Shown: piece after piece, positions 12,926 to 26,700 of the stretch | Layout of the letters: every line of letters begins with the position of its first letter | How positions within the stretch are numbered: the stretch's first letter is position 1 | Assembly: GCA_036172665.1 (NCBI GenBank) | Contig: CM069880.1 | Span: 3,536,501-3,600,500 of the forward strand | Source of the DNA: Prosopocoilus inquinatus | Taxonomy: Eukaryota > Arthropoda > Insecta > Coleoptera > Lucanidae | Direction: 5' to 3' | DNA length: 64,000 bases | The notes under the pieces: model-generated | Databases searched by the model: none | The model's input: the letters and a program-made list of their open reading frames with translations, nothing else | What the model was told of the DNA's origin: nothing | Translations under genes and position numbers: made by a program

Positions 12926-15900
12926 ATGTGTTGTTTCGTTTAAAACTATTTCCAGCTGCTGCTGCGTCCGAAAATTTCGTATCTCACATTAGAGTTACTG
13001 GAGTCCATCGAAACGTCAAATAACATAGTAGCTAAGTAAGGATCGATTAGATACATCACAGGAACAACGCTAATACGTGTTGTTTCGTTCAAAACTACCT
13101 CCAGCTTCTGCTGCGTCCAAGAACTTTGTATATCACATCAAAGTTACTGGAGTCCATCGAAACGCCAAATAACATGATAGATGAGTAAGGATTGATTAGA
13201 TACATCACAGGAACAACGCTAATGCGTGTTGTTTCCTTTAAAAGTATTTCTAGCTTCAGCTGCGTCCGAGAACATCGTATCTCACATCAAAGTTACTGGA
13301 GTCTATCGAAACGCCAAATAACATGATAGATGAGTAAGGATCGATTAGATACATCACAGGAACAACGCTAATGCGTGTTGTTTCCTTTAAAACTATTTCT
13401 AGCTTCAGCTGCGTCCGAGAACTTCGTAACTCACATTAAAGTTACTGGAGTCCATCGAAACGCCAAATAACATGAGAGATGAGTAAGGATCGATTAGATA
13501 CATCACAGGAACAACGCTAATGCGTGTTGTTTCGTTTAAAACTATTTCCAGCTTCTGCTGCGTCCGGAAATTTCGTATCTCACATCATAGTTACTTGAGT
13601 CCATCGAAACGTCAAATAACATAGTAGATAAGTAAGGATCGATTAGATACATCACAGGAACAACGCTAATACGTGTTGTTTCGTTCAAAATTATTTCCAG
13701 CTTCTGCTGCGTCCAAAAACTTTGTATCTCACATCAGAGTTACTGTAGTCCATCCAAACGTAAAATAACATGATAGATGAGTAAGGATCGATTAGATACA
13801 TCACAGGAACAACGCTAATACGTGTTGTTTCGTTTAAAACTATTTCCAGCTTCTGCTGCGTCCGAAAACGTCGTATCTCACATCAGAGTTACTGGAGTCC
13901 ATCGAAACGTCAAATAACATGATAGATAAGTAAGGATCGATTAGATACAGTACAGGAACAACGCTAATACGTGTTGTTTCGTTTAAAACTATTTCCAGCT
14001 CCTGCTGCGTCCAAAAACTTTGTATCTCACATCAGACTTACTGGAGTCCATCGAAACGTCAAATAACATGTTAGATAAATAAGGATCGTTTAGATACATC
14101 ACAGGAACAACGCTAATACGTGTTGTTTCGTTCAAAACTATTTCCAGCTTCTGCTGCGTCCGAGAACTTTGTATCTCACATCAGAGTTACTGGAGTCCGT
14201 CCAAACATCAAATAACATGAGAGATGAGTAAGGATCGATTAGATACATCACAGGAACAACGCTAATATGTGTTGTTTCGTTTAAAACTATTTCCAGCTGC
14301 TGCTGCGTCCGAAAATTTCGTATCTCACATTAGAGTTACTGGAGTCCATCGAAACGTCAAATAACATGAGAGATGAGTAAGGATCGATTAGATACATCAC
14401 AGGAACAACGCTAATATGTGTTGTTTCGTTTAAAACTATTTCCAGCTGCTGCTGCGTCCAAAAACTTTGTATCTCACATCAGAGTTACTGGCGTCCATCC
14501 AAACGTAAAATAACATGATAGATGAGTAAGGATCGATTAGATACATCACAGGAACATCGCTAATGCGTGTTGTTTCGTTTAAAACTATTTCCAGCTTCTG
14601 CTGCGTCCGAAAACGTCGTATCTCACATCAGAGTTACTGGAGTCCATCGAAACGTCAAATAACATTATAGATAAGTAAGGATCGATTAGATACAGTACAG
14701 GAACAACGCTAATACGTGTTGTTTCGTTTAAAACTATTTCCAGCTCCTGCTGCGTCCAAAAACTTTGTATCTCACATCAGACTTACTGGAGTCCATCGAA
14801 ACGTCAAATAACATGTTAGATAAATAGGGATCGTTTAGATACATCACAGGAACAACGCTAATACGTGTTGTTTCGTTCAAAACTATTTCCAGCTTCTGCT
14901 GCGTATGAGATCTTTGTATCTCACATCAGAGTTACTGGAGTCCGTCCAAACATCAAATAACATGAGAGATGAGTAAGGATCGATTAGATACATCACAGGA
15001 ACAACGCTAATATGTGTTGTTTCGTTTAAAACTATTTCCAGCTGCTGCTGCGTCCGAAAATTTCGTATCTCACATTAGAGTTACTGGAGTCCATCGAAAC
15101 GTCAAATAACATAATAGCTAAGTAAGGATCGATTAGATACATCACAGGAACAACGCTAATACGTGTTGTTTCGTTTAAAACTATTTCCAGCTTCTGCTGC
15201 GTCCGAAAACGTCGTATCTCACATCTGTTACTGGAGTCCATCGAAACGTCAAATAACATGATAGATAAGTAAGGATCGATTAGATACAGTACAGGAACAA
15301 CGCTAATACGTGTTGTTTCGTTTAAAACTATTTCCAGCTCCTGCTGCGTCCAAAAACTTTGTATCTCACATCAGACTTACTGGAGTCCATGGAAACGTCA
15401 AATAACATGTTAGATAAATAAGGATCGTTTAGATACATCACAGGAACAACGCTAATACGTGTTGTTTCGTTCAAAACTATTTCCAGCTTCTGCTGCGTCC
15501 GAGAACTTTGTATCTCACATCAGAATTACTGGAGTCCGTCCAAACGTCAAATAACATGAGAGATGAGAAAGGATCGATTAGATACATCACAGGAACAACG
15601 CTAATATGTGTTGTTTCGTTTAAAACTATTTCCAGCTGCTGCTGCGTCCGAAAATTTCGTATCTCACATTAGAGTTACTGGAGTCCATCGAAACGTCAAA
15701 TAACATGAGAGATGAGTAAGGATCGATTAGATACATCACAGGAACAACGCTAATATGTGTTGTTTCGTTTAAAACTATTTCCAGCTGCTGCTGCGTCCAA
15801 AAACTTTGTATCTCACATCAGAGTTACTGGAGTCCATCCAAACGTAAAATAACATGATAGATGAGTAAGGATCGATTAGATACATCACAGGAACATCGCT

Positions 15901-18559
15901 AATGCGTGTTGTTTCGTTTAGAACTATTTCCAGCTTCTGCTGCGTCCGAAAACTTCGTATCTCACATCAGAGTTACTGGAGTCCATCCAAACGTAAAATA
16001 ACATGATAGATGAGTAAGGATCGATTAGATACATCACAGGAACATCGCTAATGCGTGTTGTTTCGTTCAAAACTATTTCCAGCTTATGCTGCGTCCGAAA
16101 ACGTCGTATCTCACATCAAAGTTACTGGAGTCCATCGAAACGCCAAATAACATGATAGATGAGTATGGATCGATTAGATACATCACAGGAACAACGCTAA
16201 TGCGTGTTGTTTTGTTTAAAACTATTTCCAGCTTCTGCTGCGTCCGAGAACATCGTATCTCACATCAGAGTTACTGGTGTCCATCCAAACGTCAAATAAC
16301 ATAATAGATGAGAAAGGATCGATTAGATACATCACAGGAACAACGCTAATACGTGTTGTTTCGTTTAAAACTATTTCCAGCTTCTGCTGCGTCCGAAAAC
16401 GTCGTATCTCACATCAGAGTTACTGGAGTCCATCGAAACGTCAAATAACATGATAGATAAGTAAGGATCGATTAGATACAGCACAGGAACAACGCTAATA
16501 CGTGTTGTTTCGTTTAAAACTATTTCCAGCTCCTGCTGCGTCCAAAAACTTTGTATCTCACATCAGACTTACTGGAGTCCATCCAAACGTCAAATAACAT
16601 AGTAGATAAGTAAGGATCGATTAGATACATCACAGGAACAACGCTAATGCGTGTTGTTTCCTTTAAAACTATTTCTAGCTTCAGCTGCGTCCGAGAACTT
16701 CGTAACTCACATAAAAGTTACTGGAGTTCATCGAAACGCCAAATAACATGAGAGATGAGTAAGGATCGATTAGATACATCACAGGAACAACGCTAATGCG
16801 TGTTGTTTCGTTTAAAACTATTTCTAGCTTCAGCTGCGTCCGAGAACTTCGTATCTCACATCAAAGTTACTGGAGTCTATCGAAACGCCAAATAACATGA
16901 TAGATGAGTAAGGATCGATTAGATACATCACAGGAACAACGCTAATGCGTGTTGTTTCCTTTAAAACTATTTCTAGCTTCAGCTGCGTCCGAGAACTTCG
17001 TAACTCACATAAAAGTTACTGGAGTCCATCGAAACGCCAAATAACATGAGAGATGAGTAAGGATCGATTAGATACATCACAGGAACAACGCTAATGCGTG
17101 TTGTTTCGTTTAAAACTATTTCCAGCTTCTGCTGCGTCCGGAAATTTCGTATCTCACATCATAGTTACTGGAGTCCATCGAAACGTCAAATAACATAGTA
17201 GATAAGTAAGGATCGATTAGATACATCACAGGAACAACGCTAATACGTGTTGTTTCGTTCAAAACTATTTCCAGCTTCTGCTGCGTCCGAGAACTTTGTA
17301 TCTCACATCAGAGTTACTGGAGTCCATCGAAACGCCAAATAACATGAGAGATGAGTAAGGATCGATTAGATACATCACAGGAACAACGCTAATGCGTGTT
17401 GTTTCGTTTAAAACTATTTCTAGCTTCAGCTGCGTCCGAGAACTTCGTATCTCACATCAAAGTTACTGGAGTCTATCGAAACGCCAAATAACATGATAGA
17501 TGAGTAAGGATCGATTAGATACATCACAGAAACAACGCTAATGCGTGTTGTTTCCTTTAAAACTATTTCTAGCTTCAGCTGCGTCCGAGAACTTCGTAAC
17601 TCACATTAAAGTTACTGGAGTCCATCGAAACGCCAAATAACATGAGAGATGAGTAAGGATCGATTAGATACATCACAGGAACAACGCTAATGCGTGTTGT
17701 TTCGTTTAAAACTATTTCCAGCTTCTGCTGCGTCCGAGAAATTCGTATCTCACATCAGAGTTACTGGTGTCCATCCAAACGTCAAATAACATAATAGATG
17801 AGAAAGGATCGATTAGATACATCACAGGAACATCGCTAATACGTGTTGTTTCGTTTAAAACTATTTCCAGCTTCTGCTGCGTCCGAAAACGTCGTATCTC
17901 ACATCAGAGTTACTGGAGTCCATCCAAACGTAAAATAACATGATAGATGAGTAAGGATCGATTAGATACATCACAGGAACATCGCTAATGCGTGTTGTTT
18001 CGTTTAAAACTATTTCCAGCTTCTGCTGCGTCCGAAAACGTCGTATCTCACATCAAAGTTACTGGAGTCAATCGAAACGCCAAATAACATGATAGATGAG
18101 TAAGGATCGATTAGATACATCACAGGAACAACGCTAATGCGTGTTGTTTCGTTTAAAACTATTTCCAGCTTCTGCTGCGTCCGAGAACTTCGTATCTCAC
18201 ATCAGAGTTACTGGTGTCCATCCAAACGTCAGATAACATAATAGATGAGAAAGGATCGATTATATACATCACAGGAACAACGCTAATACGTGTTGTTTCG
18301 TTTAAAACTATTTCCAGCTTCTGCTGCGTCCGAAAACGTCGTATCTCACATCAGTTACTGGAGTCCATCCAAACGTAAAATAACATGATAGATAAGTAAG
18401 GATCGATTAGATACAGCACAGGAACAACGCTAATACGTGTTGTTTCGTTTAAAACTATTTCCAGCTCCTGCTGCGTCCAAAAACTTTGTATCTCACATCA
18501 GAGTTACTGGAGTCCATCCAAACGTCAAATAACATGTTAGATAAATAAGGATCGTTTAG
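12926..18559 (+). repeat. Satellite block, mosaic of displaced copies
   Basis: There is no single period here. About 14601-15530 matches 2238-3167 at an offset of 12363 bp, and 15530-15960 continues with the order found near 1830-2260. Between 13.2 and 13.5 kb and between 16.6 and 17.7 kb, runs of the CTTCAGCTGCG subtype alternate with the GTAACTCAC form. About 16.8-17.7 kb recurs at 31.98-32.9 kb. All units are direct; nothing but satellite is seen. Confidence 0.75.
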
Positions 18560-21500
18560 ATACATCACAGGAACAACGCTAATACGTGTTGTTTCGTTCA
18601 ACACTATTTCCAGCTTCTGCTGCGTCCGAGAACTTTGTATCTCACATCAGAGTTACTGGAGTTCATCGAAACGCCAAATAACATGATAGATGAGTAAGGA
18701 TCGATTAGATACATCACAGGAACAACGCTAATGCGTGTTGTTTCGTTTAAAACTATTTCCAGCTGCTGCTGCGTCCGAAAATTTCGTATCTCACATTAGA
18801 GTTACTGGAGTCCATCGAAACGTCAAATAACATAGTAGCTAAGTAAGGATCGATTAGATACATCACAGGAACAACGCTAATACGTGTTGTTTCGTTCAAA
18901 ACTATTTCCAGCTTCTGCTGCGTCCAAAAACTTTGTATCTCACATCAGAGTTACTGGAGTCCATCCAAACGTAAAATAACATGATAGATGAGTAAGGATC
19001 GATTAGATACATCACAGGAACATCGCTAATGCGTGTTGTTTCGTTTAAAACTATTTCCAGCTTCTGCTGCGTCCGAAAACGTCGTATCTCACATCAGAGT
19101 TACTGGAGTCCATCCAAACGTAAAATAACATGATAGATGAGTAAGGATCGATTAGATACATCACAGGAACATCGCTAATGCGTGTTGTTTCGTTTAAAAC
19201 GATTTCCAGCTTCTGCTGCGTCCGAAAACGTCGTATCTCACATCAAAGTTACTGGAGTCCATCGAAACGCCAAATAACATGATAGATGAGTAAGGATCGA
19301 TTAGATACATCACAGGAACAACGCTAATGCGTGTTGTTTCGTTTAAAACTATTTCCAGCTTCTGCTGCGTCCGAGAACTTCGTATCTCACATCAGAGTTA
19401 CTGGTGTCCATCCAAACGTCAAATAACATAATAGATGAGAAAGGATCGATTAGATACATCACAGGAACAACGATAATACGTGTTGTTTCGTTTAAAACTA
19501 TTTCCAGCTTCTGCTGCGTCCGAAAACGTCGTATCTCACATCTGTTACTGGAGTCCATCGAAACGTCAAATAACATGAGAGATAAGTAAGGATCGATTAG
19601 ATACAGTACAGGAACAACGCTAATACGTGTTGTTTCGTTTAAAACTATTTCCAGTTCCTGCTGCGTCCAAAAACTTTGTATCTCACATCAGACTTACTGG
19701 AGTCCATGGAAACGTCAAATAACATGTTAGATAAATAAGGATCGTTTAGATACATCACAGGAACAACGCTAATACGTGTTGTTTCGTTCAAAACTATTTC
19801 CAGATTCTGCTGCGTCCGAGAACTTTGTATCTCACATCAGAATTACTGGAGTCCGTCCAAACGTCAAATAACATGAGAGATGAGTAAGGATCGATTAGAT
19901 ACATCACAGGAACAACGCTAATATGTGTTGTTTCGTTTAAAACTATTTCCAGCTGCTGCTGCGTCCGAAAATTTCGTATCTCACATTAGAGTTACTGGAG
20001 TCCATCGAAACGTCAAATAACATGAGAGATGAGTAAGGATCGATTAGATACATCACAGGAACAACGCTAATATGTGTTGTTTCGTTTAAAACTATTTCCA
20101 GCTGCTGCTGCGTAAAAACTTTGTATCTCACATCAGAGTTACTGGAGTCCATCCAAACGTAAAATAACATGATGGATGAGTAAGGATCGATTAGATACAT
20201 CACAGGAACATCGCTAATGCGTGTTGTTTCGTTTAGAACTATTTCCAGCTTCTGCTGCGTCCGAAAACGTCGCATCTCACATCAGAGTTACTGGAGTCCA
20301 TCCAAACGTAAAATAACATGATAGATGAGTAAGGATCGATTAGATACATCACAGGAACATCGCTAATGCGTGTTGTTTCGTTTAAAACTATTTCCAGCTT
20401 CTGCTGCGTCCGAAAACGTCGAATCTCACATCAAAGTTACTGGAGTCCATCGAAACGCCAAATAACATGATAGATGAGTAAGGATCGATTAGATACATCA
20501 CAGGAACAACGCTAATGCGTGTTGTTTTGTTTAAAACTATTTCCAGCTTCTGCTGCGTCCGAGAACTTCGTATCTCACATCAGAGTTACTGGTGTCCTTC
20601 CAAACGTCAAATAACATAATAGATGAGAAAGGATCGATTAGATACATCACAGGAACAACGCTAATACGTGTTGTTTCGTTTAAAACTATTTCCAGCTTCT
20701 GCTGCGTCCGAAAACGTCGTATCTCACATCAGAGTTACTGGAGTCCATCGAAACGTCAAATAACATGATAGATAAGTAAGGATCGATTAGATACAGCACA
20801 GGAACAACGCTAATACGTGTTGTTTCGTTTAAAACTATTTCCAGCTCCTGCTGCGTCCAAAAACTTTGTATCTCACATCAGACTTACTGGAGTCCATCCA
20901 AACGTCAAATAACATGTTAGATAAATAAGGATCGTTTAGATACATCACAGGAACAACGCTAATACGTGTTGTTTCGTTCAAAACTATTTCCAGCTTCTGC
21001 TGCGTCCGAGAACTTTGTATCTCACATCAGAGTTACTGGAGTCCATCGAAACGCCAAATAACATGAGAGATGAGTAAGGATCGATTAGATACATCACAGG
21101 AACAACGCTAATGCGTGTTGTTTCGTTTAAAACTATTTCTAGCTTCAGCTGTGTCCGAGAACTTCGTATCTCACATCAAAGTTACTGGAGTCTATCGAAA
21201 CGCCAAATAACATGATAGATGAGTAAGGATCGATTAGATACATCACAGGAACAACGCTAATGCGTGTTGTTTCCTTTAAAACTATTTCTAGCTTCAGCTG
21301 CGTCCGAGAACTTCGTAACTCACATTAAAGTTACTGGAGTCCATCGAAACGCCAAATAACATGAGAGATGAGTAAGGATCGATTAGATACATCACAGGAA
21401 CAACGCTAATGCGTGTTGTTTCGTTTAAAACTATTTCCAGCTTCTGCTGCGTCCGTAAACGTCGTATCTCACATCAGAGTTACTGGAGTCCATCGAAACG

Positions 21501-23770
21501 CCAAATAACATGATAGATGAGTAAGGATCAATTAGATACATCACAGGAACAACGCTAATGCGTGTTGTTTCGTCTAAAACTATTTCCAGCTTGTGCTGCG
21601 TCCGTAAACGTCGTATCTCACATCAGAGTTACTGGAGTCCATCGAAACGTCAAATAACATAGTAGCTAAGTAAGGATCGATTAGATACATCACAGGAACA
21701 ACGCTAATACGTGTTGTTTCGTTCTAAACTACCTCCAGCTTCTGCTGCGTCCGAGAACTTCGTATCTCACATCAAAGTTACTGGAGTCCATCGAAACGCC
21801 AAATAACATGATAGATGAGTAAGGATCGATTAGATACATCACAGGAACAACGCTAATGCGTGTTGTTTCGTTTAAAACTATTTCCAGCTTCTGCTGCGTC
21901 CGTAAACGTCGTATCTCACATCAGAGTTACTGGAGTCCATCGAAACGTCAAATAACATGATAGATGAGTAAGGATCGATTAGATACATCACAGGAACAAC
22001 GCTAATGCGTGTTGTTTGCTTTAAAACTATTTCTAGCTTCAGCTGCGTCCGAGAACTTCGTAACTCACATCAAAGTTTCTGGAGTCCATCGAAACGCCAA
22101 ATAACATGAGAGATGAGTAAGGATCGATTAGATACATCACAGGAACAACGCTAATGCGTGTTGTTTCGTTTAAAACTATTTCCAGCTGCTGCTGCGTCCG
22201 AAAATTTCGTATCTCACATTAGAGTTACTGGAGTCCATCCAAACGTCAAATAACATGTTAGATAAGTAAGGATCGTTTAGATACATCACAGGAACAACGC
22301 TAATACGTGCTGTTTCGTTCAAAACTATTTCCAGCTTCTGCTGTGTCCGAGAACTTTGTATCTCACATCAGACTTACTGGAGTCCATCCAAACGTAAAAT
22401 AACATGATAGATGAGTAAGGATCGATTAGATACATCACAGGAACATCGCTAATGCGTGTTGTTTCGTTTAAAACTATTTCCAGCTTCTGCTGCGTCCGAA
22501 AACGTCGTATCTCACATCAGAGTTACTGGAGTCCATCGAAACGTCAAATAACATGATAGATAAGTAAGGATCGATTAGATACAGTACAGGAACAACGCTA
22601 ATACGTGTTGTTTCGTTTAAAACTATTTCCAGCTCCTGCTGCGTCCAAAAACTTTGTATCTCACATCAGACTTACTGGAGTCCATCGAAACGTCAAATAA
22701 CATGTTAGATAAATAAGGATCGTTTAGATACATCACAGGAACAACGCTAATACGTGTTGTTTCGTTCAAAACTATTTCCAGCTTCTGCTGCGTCGAAGAA
22801 CTTTGTATCTCACATCAGAGTTACTGGAGTCCGTCCAAACGTCAAATAACATGAAAGATGAGTAAGGATCGATTAGATACATCACAGGAACAACGCTAAT
22901 ATGTGTTGTTTCGTTTAAAACCATTTCCAGCTGCTGCTGCGTCCGAAAATTTCGTATCTCACATTAGAGTTACTGGAGTCCATCGAAACGTCAAATAACA
23001 TAGTAGCTAAGTAAGGATCGATTAGATACATCACAGGAACAACGCTGATACGTGTTGTTTCGTTTAAAACTATTTCCAGCTTCAGCTGCGTCCGAGAACT
23101 TCGTATCTCACATCAAAGTTACTGGAGTCCATCGAAACGCCAAATAACATGATAGATGAGTAAGGATCGATTAGATACATCACAGGAACAACGCTGATAC
23201 GTGTTGTTTCGTTTAAAACTATTTCCAGCTTCAGCTGCGTCCGAGAACTTCGTATCTCACATTAGAGTTACTGGAGTCCATCCAAACGTAAAATAACATG
23301 ATAGATGAGTAAGGATCGATTAGATACATCACAGGAACATCGCTAATACGTGTTGTTTCGTTTAAAACTATTTCCAGCTTCTGCTGCGTCCGAAAACGTC
23401 GTATCTCACATCAGAGTTACTGGAGTCCATCCAAACGTAAAATAACATGATAGATGAGTAAGGATCGATTAGATACATCACAGGAACATCGCTAATGCGT
23501 GTTGTTTCGTTTAAAACTATTTCCAGCTTCTGCTGCGTCCGAAAACGTCGTATCTCACATCAAAGTTACTGGAGTCAATCGAAACGCCAAATAACATGAT
23601 AGATGAGTAAGGATCGATTAGATACATCACAGGAACAACGCTAATGCGTGTTGTTTCGTTTAAAACTATTTCCAGCTTCTGCTGCGTCCGAGAACTTCGT
23701 ATCTCACATCAGAGTTACTGGTGTCCATCCAAACGTCAAATAACATAATAGATGAGAAAGGATCGATTAG
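18560..23770 (+). repeat. 35-monomer higher-order repeat, copy 1 (5211 bp)
   Basis: This stretch aligns with 23771-28981 at an offset of 5211 bp (35 monomers less four bases). Shared private variants include CAACACTATTTCC at 18599 and 23810, AACGATAATACG at about 19470 and 24681, CAGTTCCTGCTG at about 19652 and 24863, and a 4-base loss (GCTGCGTAAAAAC) at about 20108 and 25319. The left edge is placed where the sequence upstream stops matching, near 18560. Confidence 0.9.
18762..19802 (+). repeat. Seven-monomer cassette, instance 5
   Basis: Same order, 1041 bp because the sixth monomer has the 2-base loss in CATCTGTTACTGG and carries ACAGTACAGG. The seventh monomer starts GTTCCTG. Confidence 0.8.
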
Positions 23771-26700
23771 ATACATCACAGGAACAACGCTAATACGTGT
23801 TGTTTCGTTCAACACTATTTCCAGCTTCTGCTGCGTCCGAGAACTTTGTATCTCACATCAGAGTTACTGGAGTTCATCGAAACGCCAAATAACATGATAG
23901 ATGAGTAAGGATCGATTAGATACATCACAGGAACAACGCTAATGCGTGTTGTTTCGTTTAAAACTATTTCCAGCTGCTGCTGCGTCCGAAAATTTCGTAT
24001 CTCACATTAGAGTTACTGGAGTCCATCGAAACGTCAAATAACATAGTAGCTAAGTAAGGATCGATTAGATACATCACAGGAACAACGCTAATACGTGTTG
24101 TTTCGTTCAAAACTATTTCCAGCTTCTGCTGCGTCCAAAAACTTTGTATCTCACATCAGAGTTACTGGAGTCCATCCAAACGTAAAATAACATGATAGAT
24201 GAGTAAGGATCGATTAGATACATCACAGGAACATCGCTAATGCGTGTTGTTTCGTTTAAAACTATTTCCAGCTTCTGCTGCGTCCGAAAACGTCGTATCT
24301 CACATCAGAGTTACTGGAGTCCATCCAAACGTAAAATAACATGATAGATGAGTAAGGATCGATTAGATACATCACAGGAACATCGCTAATGCGTGTTGTT
24401 TCGTTTAAAACGATTTCCAGCTTCTGCTGCGTCCGAAAACGTCGTATCTCACATCAAAGTTACTGGAGTCCATCGAAACGCCAAATAACATGATAGATGA
24501 GTAAGGATCGATTAGATACATCACAGGAACAACGCTAATGCGTGTTGTTTCGTTTAAAACTATTTCCAGCTTCTGCTGCGTCCGAGAACTTCGTATCTCA
24601 CATCAGAGTTACTGGTGTCCATCCAAACGTCAAATAACATAATAGATGAGAAAGGATCGATTAGATACATCACAGGAACAACGATAATACGTGTTGTTTC
24701 GTTTAAAACTATTTCCAGCTTCTGCTGCGTCCGAAAACGTCGTATCTCACATCTGTTACTGGAGTCCATCGAAACGTCAAATAACATGAGAGATAAGTAA
24801 GGATCGATTAGATACAGTACAGGAACAACGCTAATACGTGTTGTTTCGTTTAAAACTATTTCCAGTTCCTGCTGCGTCCAAAAACTTTGTATCTCACATC
24901 AGACTTACTGGAGTCCATGGAAACGTCAAATAACATGTTAGATAAATAAGGATCGTTTAGATACATCACAGGAACAACGCTAATACGTGTTGTTTCGTTC
25001 AAAACTATTTCCAGATTCTGCTGCGTCCGAGAACTTTGTATCTCACATCAGAATTACTGGAGTCCGTCCAAACGTCAAATAACATGAGAGATGAGTAAGG
25101 ATCGATTAGATACATCACAGGAACAACGCTAATATGTGTTGTTTCGTTTAAAACTATTTCCAGCTGCTGCTGCGTCCGAAAATTTCGTATCTCACATTAG
25201 AGTTACTGGAGTCCATCGAAACGTCAAATAACATGAGAGATGAGTAAGGATCGATTAGATACATCACAGGAACAACGCTAATATGTGTTGTTTCGTTTAA
25301 AACTATTTCCAGCTGCTGCTGCGTAAAAACTTTGTATCTCACATCAGAGTTACTGGAGTCCATCCAAACGTAAAATAACATGATGGATGAGTAAGGATCG
25401 ATTAGATACATCACAGGAACATCGCTAATGCGTGTTGTTTCGTTTAGAACTATTTCCAGCTTCTGCTGCGTCCGAAAACGTCGCATCTCACATCAGAGTT
25501 ACTGGAGTCCATCCAAACGTAAAATAACATGATAGATGAGTAAGGATCGATTAGATACATCACAGGAACATCGCTAATGCGTGTTGTTTCGTTTAAAACT
25601 ATTTCCAGCTTCTGCTGCGTCCGAAAACGTCGTATCTCACATCAAAGTTACTGGAGTCCATCGAAACGCCAAATAACATGATAGATGAGTAAGGATCGAT
25701 TAGATACATCACAGGAACAACGCTAATGCGTGTTGTTTTGTTTAAAACTATTTCCAGCTTCTGCTGCGTCCGAGAACTTCGTATCTCACATCAGAGTTAC
25801 TGGTGTCCTTCCAAACGTCAAATAACATAATAGATGAGAAAGGATCGATTAGATACATCACAGGAACAACGCTAATACGTGTTGTTTCGTTTAAAACTAT
25901 TTCCAGCTTCTGCTGCGTCCGAAAACGTCGTATCTCACATCAGAGTTACTGGAGTCCATCGAAACGTCAAATAACATGATAGATAAGTAAGGATCGATTA
26001 GATACAGCACAGGAACAACGCTAATACGTGTTGTTTCGTTTAAAACTATTTCCAGCTCCTGCTGCGTCCAAAAACTTTGTATCTCACATCAGACTTACTG
26101 GAGTCCATCCAAACGTCAAATAACATGTTAGATAAATAAGGATCGTTTAGATACATCACAGGAACAACGCTAATACGTGTTGTTTCGTTCAAAACTATTT
26201 CCAGCTTCTGCTGCGTCCGAGAACTTTGTATCTCACATCAGAGTTACTGGAGTCCATCGAAACGCCAAATAACATGAGAGATGAGTAAGGATCGATTAGA
26301 TACATCACAGGAACAACGCTAATGCGTGTTGTTTCGTTTAAAACTATTTCTAGCTTCAGCTGTGTCCGAGAACTTCGTATCTCACATCAAAGTTACTGGA
26401 GTCTATCGAAACGCCAAATAACATGATAGATGAGTAAGGATCGATTAGATACATCACAGGAACAACGCTAATGCGTGTTGTTTCCTTTAAAACTATTTCT
26501 AGCTTCAGCTGCGTCCGAGAACTTCGTAACTCACATTAAAGTTACTGGAGTCCATCGAAACGCCAAATAACATGAGAGATGAGTAAGGATCGATTAGATA
26601 CATCACAGGAACAACGCTAATGCGTGTTGTTTCGTTTAAAACTATTTCCAGCTTCTGCTGCGTCCGTAAACGTCGTATCTCACATCAGAGTTACTGGAGT

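Noticed and set aside
16086..16304. Forward-strand open frame of 72 codons (also short ones at 4486, 19404 and 24615)
   Set aside because: These are opened by single changes such as GAGTATGG or GAGAAAGG in place of the usual in-frame stop of GAGTAAGG. They are not conserved between units.
19943..20275. Reverse-strand open frame of 110 codons, repeated at 25154-25486
   Set aside because: It is lengthened only because a 4-base deletion joins frames of adjacent monomers; the second copy comes from the 5211-bp duplication. The protein is the same monomer translation repeated.
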